Source of the DNA: Methylacidimicrobium sp. B4
Lineage (GTDB): Bacteria; Verrucomicrobiota; Verrucomicrobiia; Methylacidiphilales; Methylacidiphilaceae
Length of the DNA: 64,000 bases
Direction: 5' to 3'
Assembly (NCBI RefSeq): GCF_017310545.1
Contig: NZ_CP066203.1
Location: 1,550,001 to 1,614,000, forward strand
Shown here: positions 52,158 through 63,540 of the stretch, piece after piece
Layout of the letters: the number at the start of each line of letters is the position of its first letter
Position numbering within the stretch: the first letter of the stretch is position 1
The notes under the pieces: model-generated
Databases searched by the model: none
What the model was told of the DNA's origin: nothing
The model's input: the letters and a program-made list of their open reading frames with translations, nothing else
Translations under genes and position numbers: made by a program

Positions 52158-53912
52158 ATGAGCGGCAGAGCGGAAGAATGCTTTGCGGGCGTGGCGGCCG
52201 CGCCGGGCATCGGGATCGGGCCGGCGCTAGCGGTTCGCGGAGATTACGAGTTCGTCCGTCGACGGCCCATCACGGCCGCGCAGGTCCCGGAGGAGCTCGA
52301 CAGGCTCGAGAGCGCGTTGCTCAAGACTCGGGGAGAGCTCTTGCAGGCCAAGGAAGAGCTGGTCCGCTCCTGGTCCCAGGCAAGCGATTCGCTATTCGAG
52401 GCCTATCTGCTGGCGGTCGACGATCCCACGATCCTCGAGGCGGTGAGAAGGCGGCTCGAGTCGGAGAAGGTCTGCGTCGAGGCCGCCTATCAGGACGTGA
52501 TTCGTTCCTTCGTGGCGCAGATGGAGCGGATCGATGATGCCTATCTTCGGGAAAGGGCGCTTGACGTTCGCGATGTCGGAAAGCGGGTGCTCCGAAACTT
52601 GCGGGGGGGCGAGGAGGAAGGTTTTGAACTCGACAAGCCCCGCGTCGTCGTGGCTGACGCTCTGCTGCTTTCCGATCTCGTCTCCCTCGATCGTCGCCTG
52701 CTCTTGGGAATGGTGACCGAGGAGGGGAGTCAGACCTGCCATGCGGCGATCCTGGCGCAATCGCTGAACATCCCCGCCGTCGTGGGCGTTCGCGGCATTC
52801 TCGATCGGATCGATGAGGAAGCGGAGGTCTTGGTGGACGGCTTCGCCGGCGTCGTGATTCTCCGCCCATCGGAGCAGAGGAAGTTCCAGGCGCGGGCCGA
52901 CCAAGCCCGCTTCTTCGCCCAGACCCGGGCGGCCCGAGAAAAGCGAGGGCCGGCGGCCACGAGCGACGGGCAGCGGATGCGGATCTCGGCCAACGTGGAG
53001 CTTCCGGAGGATCTGCCCCTCATCCGCGAAAACGACGCCGACGGGGTCGGGCTCTACCGTACCGAGTTTCTCTTCCTTCGCTCCGAGAATGGGCCTTCCG
53101 AGGAAGAGCAACTGGCCGTCTATCGAGAGGCGGCCGAATGGGCGAAGCCTCATCGGCTCGTGATCCGCACGCTCGATGTGGGCGGAGACAAGCTTCTTCC
53201 TTGGCTTGCCGTCAGGCCGCTGGAAAGAAACCCGACCCTGGGTTTCCGCGGGATCCGCCTTTCCTTGGAAAGACAGGAGATCTTTCGTACGCAGCTTCGC
53301 GCGATCCTTCGCGCGTCGAGCCAAGGCAATGTTTCGCTCATGTTCCCGATGGTGACCGACGTCGGCGAATTTCGCCGCGCCCGCGCGCTGTTGCAGGAGG
53401 TTCGCCAAGAGCTCGTGGCGGAAGGACATGACCTTCGGGATATACCTTGCGGCGTCATGATCGAAACGCCGGCCGCCGCCCTCATGGCCGATCTGCTTGC
53501 CGAGGAAGCGGATTTTTTTAGCATCGGAACCAACGACTTGGAGCAATATACGCTGGCCGTCGATCGGCTCAACGACCGGGTTTCCTCCCTCTATCCGACT
53601 CCGCACACGGCGGTGCTCCGGTTGATCCAGGGCGTCGTGGGCCAGGCGCACAAGCTTGGCCGTTCGGTGAGCGTCTGCGGGGAGATGGCCAGCAATCTGG
53701 CGCTGCTGCCTTTTTTTATTGCGCTCGGCGTGGAAGAGCTAAGTATGGGCTCCGTTCTCATTCCTCGGGTAAAGACCGCCGTCCGGAGCGTTTGCGCCGC
53801 GGACGCCCGTGACGGGGTGTCGGCCGCCCTCCTCCGGAAAGAGGCCTCCGAGGTGTTGGAGGAGCTGAACCGGCTGGCGGAGCGCTTTTATCCCGAGCTG
53901 CTCGCCCGGTAG
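52158..53912 (+). CDS. ptsI: phosphoenolpyruvate-protein phosphotransferase (enzyme I)
   Basis: 584 residues. Active His195 is in EEGSQTCHAAILAQSLNIPAVVG (Cys precedes the His where Ser is commonest). PEP-binding barrel: DGVGLYRTEFLFL, RTLDVGGDKLLPWL, NPTLGFRGIRL, MIETPAAALMAD, GTNDLEQYTLAVDR, VSVCGEMASN. It transfers phosphate from PEP to HPr. No EIIA/B/C components are in the window. Confidence 0.95.
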   Translation: MSGRAEECFAGVAAAPGIGIGPALAVRGDYEFVRRRPITAAQVPEELDRLESALLKTRGELLQAKEELVRSWSQASDSLFEAYLLAVDDPTILEAVRRRLESEKVCVEAAYQDVIRSFVAQMERIDDAYLRERALDVRDVGKRVLRNLRGGEEEGFELDKPRVVVADALLLSDLVSLDRRLLLGMVTEEGSQTCHAAILAQSLNIPAVVGVRGILDRIDEEAEVLVDGFAGVVILRPSEQRKFQARADQARFFAQTRAAREKRGPAATSDGQRMRISANVELPEDLPLIRENDADGVGLYRTEFLFLRSENGPSEEEQLAVYREAAEWAKPHRLVIRTLDVGGDKLLPWLAVRPLERNPTLGFRGIRLSLERQEIFRTQLRAILRASSQGNVSLMFPMVTDVGEFRRARALLQEVRQELVAEGHDLRDIPCGVMIETPAAALMADLLAEEADFFSIGTNDLEQYTLAVDRLNDRVSSLYPTPHTAVLRLIQGVVGQAHKLGRSVSVCGEMASNLALLPFFIALGVEELSMGSVLIPRVKTAVRSVCAADARDGVSAALLRKEASEVLEELNRLAERFYPELLAR

Positions 53913-53925
53913 AATGGGAGGGACG

Positions 53926-54672
53926 ATGCGTGTACTGATTCTGGCGGCTGGCTATGCAACCCGGCTTTATCCCCTCACGCAGAACCAGCCTAAGCCGCTT
54001 CTGCCCATCGCGGGGCGTCCCATCCTCGAGCACATTCTCGACCGGGTCCGCTCGCTGGGCGGCCCGGTTGAATGCCTGATCGTCACGAACCACCGCTTCG
54101 CGGAAGCCTTCGAGGAATGGGGTCAACGCTACCGAATAGAGCAGCCTGGGCTTGATCTCAAGATCTTGGACGACGGCTCCACCTCGGAAGCGGACCGTCT
54201 GGGTGCCATCGGCGATCTCGCCTTCGTGATCGAGGAGGAGAGGATTTCCGAAGAGCTCCTGGTCATTGCAGGAGACAACCTCTTCGATGCGCCGCTCGGC
54301 GATTTCGTAGCTTACGGACGAAAGATCGGCAAGCCCGTCGTCGGAGTCTACGACGTGGGCGATCGGGAGGCGATCCGTCGATACAACCACATCCGGCTCG
54401 ACGGGGAAGGACGCATCGTCTTCTTCGAGGAGAAGCCGAAGAATCCCGAAGGGACCCTCACGGCCATCGCCCTCTACTACTTTCCTTCGGAGGCATGGAC
54501 TTACCTCCGTCAATATCTGGCCGAAGGAGAGAGTCGGGATCAGCCCGGCCGATTCATCGAATGGCTCTATCGGCGTCACCCCGTCTTTTCCTGGCGGCTT
54601 CCGGGAAGATGGTTCGATATCGGCGACTTTCCCATGCTCGAGCAGGCGGATCGCGCTTTTGCCGAAGGTTGA
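53926..54672 (+). CDS. sugar-phosphate nucleotidyltransferase
   Basis: 248 residues from MRVLILAAGYATRLYPLT (53926; GGGAGG five bases upstream; ATG 53914 is a less likely start). N-terminal nucleotide-binding motif is a variant of LxxGxGTR (LAAGYATRLYPLTQNQPKPLLPIAGRPIL), then VIAGDNLFDAPL and FFEEKPKNPEG. Likely uses dTTP, UTP or CTP with a sugar-1-phosphate; the sugar is not known. It lies between ptsI and murL. Confidence 0.85.
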   Translation: MRVLILAAGYATRLYPLTQNQPKPLLPIAGRPILEHILDRVRSLGGPVECLIVTNHRFAEAFEEWGQRYRIEQPGLDLKILDDGSTSEADRLGAIGDLAFVIEEERISEELLVIAGDNLFDAPLGDFVAYGRKIGKPVVGVYDVGDREAIRRYNHIRLDGEGRIVFFEEKPKNPEGTLTAIALYYFPSEAWTYLRQYLAEGESRDQPGRFIEWLYRRHPVFSWRLPGRWFDIGDFPMLEQADRAFAEG

Positions 54673-54680
54673 GTGGATCG

Positions 54681-56027
54681 ATGTCGAGCCTGTCGAGAAC
54701 GAGTTGGCGGCGCTGTGAAGAGCTTTGCTACGAAGGCTTTCGCTACTGGCTGCATAAGAACCGGATCTCCGTGCTCTTTTCCTTCCGCCTCGGCGATTCC
54801 CTGGTGTTTCGTCCACGCAGCTCCTTCCCCGTCGCTCCCCCCCTTCCGGGCAAGGAGATGCTCGACCCGCTGATTTTTAGCCTGGGCCTCATCGAGCTCG
54901 TCAGCTACTGGAAGGCGGCTTGCCCGCCGCGGATTCGCATCCAGGCGGGGCGGTTGAGCGACGAGCAGATCGCCTGGTGGAAGCGGCTCTATTTCCGGGG
55001 GCTGGGCGAGTTCTTCTTTCGCAATGGCCTTGCCGTCACCGAGGACGAGTTCGCCGAAATCCAGGCCTCGGGACCCCGCTTCGCTCCGTTCGAGCGGCGC
55101 GACTGCACCGGAACCCTCGTTCCGGTGGGTGGCGGAAAGGACTCGTTTGTGACCCTCGACCTTCTTCGCGCAGGGGAGGCGCCCGTGACCCCCTTTCTGC
55201 TCAACTCCTCTTGGGAGCAGCGAAGCACCCTTTCCGCCTTTGGCTTTTCCCTCTCGCGTACCGCAATCGCGAAGCGAACGATCGATCCCCTGCTTTTGGA
55301 TCTCAACCGGCGAGGGTTTTGGAACGGACATACGCCATTTTCCGCTCTCCTGGCGTTTGCCGCCCTCTTGACCGCCGCAACACTGGGCAAACGGTGGATT
55401 GTGCTCTCCAACGAAGCGAGCGCTGAGGAGCCGACCATTTTGGGAAGCCAGATCAACCATCAATATTCGAAGAGCTTCGCCTTCGAGCGTGACTTCGCGA
55501 GCTATGCGGCCCGCTGGATTACGCCAAGCGTGGGCTACTTCAGCCTCTTGCGTCCCTGGAACGAGCTGCAGATCGCCGCGCGATTTGCCCGCATCCCGGG
55601 AGCGCTCGGACGGTTTCGGAGCTGCAGCTCTCCCGGCCGGAGCTGGTGCGGTCGCTGCGCGAAATGTCTCTTTGTCGCCCTGATTCTCTCCCCTTTTGTG
55701 GAAAGACGGAGGATAGAGGAGATTTTCGGCCGGGAGTTGCTCGAGGATGTTTCCCTGGCTCCATTCTTTTTTTCCCTTCTGGGCGGAGAGAAGAGCAAGC
55801 CATTTGCCTGCGTGGGAACGCTCGCCGAGTGCCGGGCGGCGGCGGCTCTGCTCGCCCGTCGCCCTGCCCCTCCTCTCTTGGTGAGGCTCGCCAAAGAGCG
55901 GGGCCTCCTGAAAGCTGCCGATCCCTCGGTCGAAACGCTGCTGGCTTCCTGGAATTCCGATCATGGTCTTCCCTCGGAGTTCCTTCCGCTGCTCGATCCC
56001 TTTGGGCCGGCTTCCTTCTTCGCATGA
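54681..56027 (+). CDS. murL: UDP-N-acetyl-alpha-D-muramoyl-L-alanyl-L-glutamate epimerase
   Basis: 448 residues. Resembles MurL: YEGFRYWLHKNRISVLFSFRLGD, DPLIFSLGLIELVSYWKAACP, GGGKDS at 150-155 (LVPVGGGKDSFVTLDLL), SNEASAEEPTILGSQINHQYSKSFAFERDF, and the CGRCAKCLF cysteines. MurL epimerises the L-Glu of UDP-MurNAc-L-Ala-L-Glu to D-Glu after MurD2 has added it. The ATGA overlap with the following murD-like gene supports the assignment. The name rests on motif and context, not an alignment. Confidence 0.82.
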   Translation: MSSLSRTSWRRCEELCYEGFRYWLHKNRISVLFSFRLGDSLVFRPRSSFPVAPPLPGKEMLDPLIFSLGLIELVSYWKAACPPRIRIQAGRLSDEQIAWWKRLYFRGLGEFFFRNGLAVTEDEFAEIQASGPRFAPFERRDCTGTLVPVGGGKDSFVTLDLLRAGEAPVTPFLLNSSWEQRSTLSAFGFSLSRTAIAKRTIDPLLLDLNRRGFWNGHTPFSALLAFAALLTAATLGKRWIVLSNEASAEEPTILGSQINHQYSKSFAFERDFASYAARWITPSVGYFSLLRPWNELQIAARFARIPGALGRFRSCSSPGRSWCGRCAKCLFVALILSPFVERRRIEEIFGRELLEDVSLAPFFFSLLGGEKSKPFACVGTLAECRAAAALLARRPAPPLLVRLAKERGLLKAADPSVETLLASWNSDHGLPSEFLPLLDPFGPASFFA

Positions 56028-57358
56028 CTCCCCATCTAGAGCTGGTCCGCTTTCTCGAAGGGAAGAAGATCCTCGTCTGGGGCTTGGGTCGGGAGGGCAA
56101 GGCGACTGTCAATCTCCTCCGGCAGCTTCTCCCCGGGCAGCCCTTTGTGGCCGCAGATCGGAGCTTGGCTGCTCTGGAAGCCACCGAGCTCGTCCCGCTC
56201 CCGGTCGATCGGATTCCGGAATCCGAAGCGCTGCGGCGGCTTCCGGAATTCGACCTCGTTTTCAAGGCGCCGGGCATTCCGACGCGCCAGCTCGCTCTCG
56301 ACGGCCAGGCGGGAAAGATCGCCTGCCAGGCCGATCTTTTTCTCCAATTTGCCCCTTGCCCGATCGTTGGCGTCACCGGAACCAAGGGCAAGAGCACGAC
56401 CGCAACCCTCTTGGCGCATATCTGTCGGTGCGCGGGCCGGCAGACCTTCCTTGTCGGCAACATCGGCATTCCGCCCTTTACCGTCTGGAGCGATCTCCGG
56501 CCCGAATCGGTCGTGATTTGCGAGCTCTCCTCCTATCAGCTCGAGCTTGCGCGAAGCTCCCCCCACATCGCTCTTTGGACCAATCTCTATCCCGAGCACC
56601 TCAACTTTCATGGAAGCTTCGCCGCCTACGGGCTGGCCAAGAGCCGGATTGCTCGTTGGCAATCCGCGGATGACGTCCTGATCTACTCGGGTGAGGACGT
56701 CAGGATTGCCGACCATCTCCGGATCGAAGGGGGAGCCGCTCGGAGAATTCCCTATCAAGGTCCGGAGGATCTGCCGGAGATCGATTTTTCCCGCTTCCAG
56801 CCACTCGGGGGGCATAACCGGAAGAATGCGGCGGCCGCGCTGTTGGCCGCAAAGGTCTTGGGAATCCCGCCATCGGCGATGCAGGAGGCGATCGACTCCT
56901 TTTCGCCCTTACCCCATCGGCTGGAGCCGGCGGGCTCTGTCCGGGGGATTGCTTTCTACAACGACTCGATTTCGACCGTTCCCGAGTCCGCTCTGGTGGC
57001 GCTTGCCGCCCTTCCCCACGCCCGGACCCTGATCGTGGGAGGGCAAGACCGGGGGCTACCGCTCGAAGGCTTTGCGCGTTCCCTGGCGGCTTCTCCTGGC
57101 TTGCGGTCGATCATCCTTCTCCCGGAGACCGGTTCCCGGCTCGGGAATCTCCTGCGGGGAGCCGACGTCTCGTTCTCCGGAAAGCTTTTCTTCGTGGAAA
57201 CGCTCGAGGCTGCGGTTCGTACGGCGATGGCCCAGACTCCGGAAGGGACATGCTGCCTCTTCTCTCCGGCCGCTCCCAGTTATAACGCCTACCGCAACTT
57301 CGAAGAGCGTGGCAACCATTTCCGGGCCCTGATTTGCCGGGCGCAAGGCGAGGCCTAG
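56024..57358 (+). CDS. murD2: Mur ligase, probably MurD2 (UDP-MurNAc-L-Ala--L-Glu ligase)
   Basis: 444 residues. ATP loop GVTGTKGKSTTATLL (116-130), NIGIPPF, VVICELSSYQLELARSSPHIALWTNLYPEHLNFHGS, HRLEP and the C-terminal NDSISTVPESALVALAAL. MurD-type, but because murL is fused in the operon it more likely joins L-Glu than D-Glu. The family distinction is inferred from neighbours. The four-base overlap implies coupled expression. Confidence 0.85.
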   Translation: MTPHLELVRFLEGKKILVWGLGREGKATVNLLRQLLPGQPFVAADRSLAALEATELVPLPVDRIPESEALRRLPEFDLVFKAPGIPTRQLALDGQAGKIACQADLFLQFAPCPIVGVTGTKGKSTTATLLAHICRCAGRQTFLVGNIGIPPFTVWSDLRPESVVICELSSYQLELARSSPHIALWTNLYPEHLNFHGSFAAYGLAKSRIARWQSADDVLIYSGEDVRIADHLRIEGGAARRIPYQGPEDLPEIDFSRFQPLGGHNRKNAAAALLAAKVLGIPPSAMQEAIDSFSPLPHRLEPAGSVRGIAFYNDSISTVPESALVALAALPHARTLIVGGQDRGLPLEGFARSLAASPGLRSIILLPETGSRLGNLLRGADVSFSGKLFFVETLEAAVRTAMAQTPEGTCCLFSPAAPSYNAYRNFEERGNHFRALICRAQGEA

Positions 57359-57390
57359 GAAAGAGAAAAAGGATGCGCCAGAGACGAACC

Positions 57391-57462
57391 TGGGCAGGCA
57401 GGGATTCGAACCCTGAACCAAGTGCTTAAAAGGCACCTGCTCTGCCGTTGAGCTACCTGCCC
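57391..57462 (-). tRNA. tRNA-Lys (anticodon TTT)
   Basis: Minus-strand clover-leaf: acceptor GGGCAGG/CCTGCCC, D arm GCTC...GAGC, anticodon loop CTTTTAA (TTT), T arm CAGGG TTCGAAT CCCTG, discriminator A. CCA is not encoded. Lies between murD2 and folE2, opposite in direction to both. Confidence 0.95.
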
Positions 57463-57587
57463 ACGGGTACGCTAGCGAAGGGGGAAGGCCCCTCCAAGTG
57501 AAAAGCGTGCGTTTGCGCGCGGAGGGCGGGGACAAACACGCTTTGCAGCGGGTGACCGAATGGATATGCTGAGAGACTTTCTCTCCC

Positions 57588-58409
57588 ATGAACAGCAAGA
57601 GCCAAGGAATACTTCTCGCCGATTGCCAAAGCCAGCAGGACCATCGCCGCATCCGGATCGATCGCGTTGGCGTCAAAGGGCTGCGCCATCCGATCGAGGT
57701 TCGCGACCGGAGCTTCGCCACACAGTCAACCGTGGCCACGGTGAGCCTGCTCGTCGATCTGCCGCACCATTTCAAGGGAACGCACATGAGTCGGTTCGTC
57801 GAGGTGCTCAACGCCCATGGGCGGCTCATTCACGTCAAGAACCTGTTTTCCATGGTTCACGCGCTCCAGAAGCGACTCGATGCCGAGGTGGCACACTTGA
57901 TCATGGAGTTTCCTTATTTTCTTGAGAAGAGGGCCCCCGTGACCGCCGCGACAGGGCTGGTCGACTATCAGGTGCGCTTTGAAGCTGCCGCCTGCGGCCC
58001 GGAGACTGACTTCGTGATGACCGTGATTGTGCCGGTCACGACCCTCTGTCCGTGCTCCAAGGCGATCAGCGACCGGGGCGCTCACAACCAACGGGGATAT
58101 GTGACCTCCTCGATCCGGTCGGGTGAGCCGATCTGGATCGAGGAGGTCATCGACCTCGTCGAGGGCTCGGCGAGCAGCCCCATCTATTCGCTCCTCAAGC
58201 GACCCGACGAAAAGTTCGTGACCGAGCAGGCCTATGACCATCCGGTCTTTGTCGAGGACTTGGTGCGCAATGTAGCTGTCCGCTTGAACGCACGCAGCGA
58301 TATCCTCTGGTATCGGGTGGAAGCCGAGAACATGGAGAGCATCCACAACCATGCGGCCTATGCCCTGATCGAGAAGCAGCCGGGGCCCAACGGCTCACTC
58401 TCCTCTTAA
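57588..58409 (+). CDS. folE2: GTP cyclohydrolase FolE2
   Basis: 273 residues. Seen: HFKGTHMSRFVEVL, VTTLCPCSKAISDRGAHNQRG (metal-binding Cys and His) and VEAENMESIHNHAAYA. Makes dihydroneopterin triphosphate from GTP for folate or queuosine synthesis, and works with varied metals when zinc is low. No classical folE is in the window. Confidence 0.93.
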   Translation: MNSKSQGILLADCQSQQDHRRIRIDRVGVKGLRHPIEVRDRSFATQSTVATVSLLVDLPHHFKGTHMSRFVEVLNAHGRLIHVKNLFSMVHALQKRLDAEVAHLIMEFPYFLEKRAPVTAATGLVDYQVRFEAAACGPETDFVMTVIVPVTTLCPCSKAISDRGAHNQRGYVTSSIRSGEPIWIEEVIDLVEGSASSPIYSLLKRPDEKFVTEQAYDHPVFVEDLVRNVAVRLNARSDILWYRVEAENMESIHNHAAYALIEKQPGPNGSLSS

Positions 58410-58522
58410 ATTTTCAATTCATCTCCGATCGAGCTCCCCGACGCCCCCCCTCTTTCCCTGGCGGGATCTGTACCGCTGCGCGATTGCAAATGGGCGAAGA
58501 TCGGTTAGGATCTACCGCATAC

Positions 58523-60623
<2,101 letters not shown>

Positions 60624-60766
60624 TCTCGTCCTCCGAGCGGGGAGCGGGCTCGGGGAATCATGTTGAAAAGCCTTCTCTCCGACGCTACCTTCGGCTTGGC
60701 CCTGGCTGGGGCCGAGGCAGGCAGCAGAAATAGCAAGACCCTTCTCTCCAGCCGTCGCTTCTCGCT

Positions 60767-63532
60767 ATGACTACACTTCCGCCACGCGCGGAGCGCCCGT
60801 TGGCACTGGATGGCGCGTCGCTCGTCTATAACGGCGCCCTGATCGAGGCGTATTACGCCCAATGGGTTCAGGATCCCGCTTCGGTTGACGCGAGTTGGCG
60901 CCGCCTCTTTGAGAGCTCGACCCGCAGCGGCTCTCCGTTGCCGTCCGGCCCGGAGGCCAGCAGACGACCCTCCCCGCGGGCGGAAGGCAGTGCCTTGGCC
61001 AAGCAGCGGGGGGTCTACGAGCTGATCTTCGCTTATCGTACCCTGGGTCATTTCGTCGCCAATCTCGATCCGCTTGGTTTCAATCGCTATGCCTTCGACG
61101 ACCTGGAGCTCGAACGGTTCGGACTTGGGGAGGAAGACCTGGAGGTCGTGTTCGATTCCGCATCGCTGGCGGGGGGAGGCCTGCGGACCCTGCGGGAGAT
61201 TCTCGAAATCCTCCGCGAAACGTTTTGCGGGACCCTGGCCGTCGAATTCATGCATATGCACTCCTTTGCCCAAAGGCGGTGGATTGCTGAGCGGCTGGAG
61301 GGAGTCTCCATCCCGAAAAGCTCTTCCGGAGAGGAACGGCGCCGTGTCCTGCAGGCGATTTTACGAGCGGAGGAATTTGAAGCGTTCCTCCATACCCGCT
61401 ATGTCGGCCAGAAGCGCTTTTCCTTGGAAGGCAACGAGACCCTGATCCCCATGCTCGATGCGGTCGTGGAAGCCTGCCCTCTTCACGGAGTCGATCGCAT
61501 CGTGATGGGGATGGCGCACCGCGGGAGGCTCAATGTCCTGGCGAACGTGCTGCAGCAGGATTTTAAGACCATTTTCGACGAGTTCTCGGAAAACTATTTT
61601 CCGGAGGGCGTCTTGGGCGACGGCGACGTTCGCTACCATTTGGGGTTCGAAGCGGTCCGTAAGACCGCTTGCGGATCGGTCGTCACCATCGGGCTCGCTC
61701 CCAACCCGAGTCATCTGGAGGCGGTCAATCCTGTGGTCGAGGGGAAGGCAAGGGCCTGGGAAAGAAGGCTGGGAGACACGGCGGAGCGCCGCAAGGTGCT
61801 CCCCCTTCTCATCCATGGCGACGCTTCCTTCATGGGGCAGGGGATGGTGCAGGAGACGCTCAACCTCTCCCAGCTTCAAGGCTACCGGACCGGAGGCACG
61901 CTCCATATCGTGATCAATAACCAGATCGGGTTTACCACATTGCCCCAAGATGCTCGATCGACTCATCACTGCACGGGCATTGCGCGGATGCTCGGGATCC
62001 CGATTTTTCATGTCAACGGCGACGACCCGATGGCGGCCGTCTTCGCGATCCGGCTGGCTTTCGAATATCGTCAGCTCTTTGCGCGAGACGTGGTCGTCGA
62101 TCTGTTCGGCTACCGGCGGCACGGGCACAACGAAGGCGACGAGCCGAGCTTTACGCAGCCGACCCTCTATCAGGAGATCGCCGCGCATCCGAAAATCAGC
62201 GAGGTCTTTCTCGAGCGTCTGGTCGCTTCCGGGGAAATGAGCCGGGACGAAGCACAGGCCTACCGCAAGGCATTCGTGGAGCAGCTCGCCGCGGACATGG
62301 CGCAGTCGAAGCAGTGGGCAACCCAAGCCAAGCCGAAGCTCCGAGAACGACTCTCCTGCCCACGGCTCTTGGAACCCGTCCGTACCGCCGTGGTGGAGGA
62401 AGAGCTGCTCGCGATCGGCCGGGCGATCACGCAAGAACCGCCGGACATTAGCCTCAATCCCAAGATCGCCCGAATGCTGCAGGATCGCCGAGCGGTCTTG
62501 GAGAACAAGGGTCCCATTCTCTGGCCGCTGGCGGAGGCGCTCGCGTTTGGCTCTCTGCTCAAGGAGGGAGTGCCGGTCCGGCTTTCGGGGCAGGATAGCC
62601 GGCGCGGTACCTTCAGCCAAAGGCACGGGGTCCTGTATGACATCCATTCCCGGGCGAGGTATGTCCCCCTCGACCATGTCAGCCCGGATCAGGCGATCTT
62701 CTGCATCTACAATAGCCCGCTTTCGGAGAATGCCGTGCTCGGGTTTGATTTCGGCTACTCTCTGGACTATCCCGAAGCCCTGATCCTCTGGGAGGCGCAG
62801 TACGGTGATTTTGCGAACGGGGCGCAGGTGATCATCGACCATTACCTGTCGAGCTCGGAATCGAAATGGGGCACGGTGGCCAACCTGGTCGTCCTTCTCC
62901 CTCACGGCTACGAAGGCCAAGGGCCGGAGCACTCGACCGCGCGCATCGAGCGCTTCCTGCAGCTCTGCGCCGAGGACAACATGGTCGTGGCCCAATGCTC
63001 GACTCCGGCCAACTACTTCCATATCCTGCGCCGTCAGGCCCTTCGAGGCTTTGTGAAACCCCTGGTGCTCTTCACGCCGAAAAGTCTCTTGCGCGATCCA
63101 CACTGTTCCTCGCCGCTTGCCGATTTCTCGCAAGGCGGCTTCGAGGAGATTCTCCCGGATCCGGCCCGACCGGAAGGGGCGCGGCGAGTTCTCTTCTGCT
63201 CCGGCAAGATCTACTACGATCTGGTCGCCCATCGGGAGAAACTCGGGGAGAGCGACACCGCCATCCTTCGGCTCGAGCAGTTCTACCCGCTCCATCGGGA
63301 AAAGCTCTCCCGCTTGCTCGCGGGTCACCGCGCGGAAGATCTGGCTTGGTGCCAAGAGGAGCCCGAGAACATGGGCGGGTGGCATTATATGGAAAGGCGG
63401 CTGCGCGCGCTCCTCGGTCGGGAGATCCGTTACGTGGGTCGCGAGGCTTCCGCGAGCACGGCGGCCGGAAACCTCGGAGTCCACCGCTTGGAACAGGAAC
63501 GGATCTGCCGGCAGGCCTTCGGGGAGGGCTAG
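60767..63532 (+). CDS. sucA: 2-oxoglutarate dehydrogenase E1 component
   Basis: 921 residues. Thiamine-diphosphate domain: MGMAHRGRLNVLANVL, HLGF, NPSHLEAVNPVVEGKARA, GDASFMGQGMVQETLNLSQLQGYRTGGTLHIVINNQIGFTT, NGDDPMA, YRRHGHNEGDEPSFTQP. C-terminal half: GQDSRRGTFSQRHGVLYD and LPHGYEGQGPEHSTARIERFLQLCAEDNM. Decarboxylates 2-oxoglutarate in the TCA cycle. sucB starts eight nt later. Confidence 0.96.
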   Translation: MTTLPPRAERPLALDGASLVYNGALIEAYYAQWVQDPASVDASWRRLFESSTRSGSPLPSGPEASRRPSPRAEGSALAKQRGVYELIFAYRTLGHFVANLDPLGFNRYAFDDLELERFGLGEEDLEVVFDSASLAGGGLRTLREILEILRETFCGTLAVEFMHMHSFAQRRWIAERLEGVSIPKSSSGEERRRVLQAILRAEEFEAFLHTRYVGQKRFSLEGNETLIPMLDAVVEACPLHGVDRIVMGMAHRGRLNVLANVLQQDFKTIFDEFSENYFPEGVLGDGDVRYHLGFEAVRKTACGSVVTIGLAPNPSHLEAVNPVVEGKARAWERRLGDTAERRKVLPLLIHGDASFMGQGMVQETLNLSQLQGYRTGGTLHIVINNQIGFTTLPQDARSTHHCTGIARMLGIPIFHVNGDDPMAAVFAIRLAFEYRQLFARDVVVDLFGYRRHGHNEGDEPSFTQPTLYQEIAAHPKISEVFLERLVASGEMSRDEAQAYRKAFVEQLAADMAQSKQWATQAKPKLRERLSCPRLLEPVRTAVVEEELLAIGRAITQEPPDISLNPKIARMLQDRRAVLENKGPILWPLAEALAFGSLLKEGVPVRLSGQDSRRGTFSQRHGVLYDIHSRARYVPLDHVSPDQAIFCIYNSPLSENAVLGFDFGYSLDYPEALILWEAQYGDFANGAQVIIDHYLSSSESKWGTVANLVVLLPHGYEGQGPEHSTARIERFLQLCAEDNMVVAQCSTPANYFHILRRQALRGFVKPLVLFTPKSLLRDPHCSSPLADFSQGGFEEILPDPARPEGARRVLFCSGKIYYDLVAHREKLGESDTAILRLEQFYPLHREKLSRLLAGHRAEDLAWCQEEPENMGGWHYMERRLRALLGREIRYVGREASASTAAGNLGVHRLEQERICRQAFGEG

Positions 63533-63540
63533 GGAGGGAC

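Noticed and set aside
61361-63484. 707-codon minus frame opposite sucA
   Set aside because: Shadow frame; sucA motifs are continuous on the plus strand.
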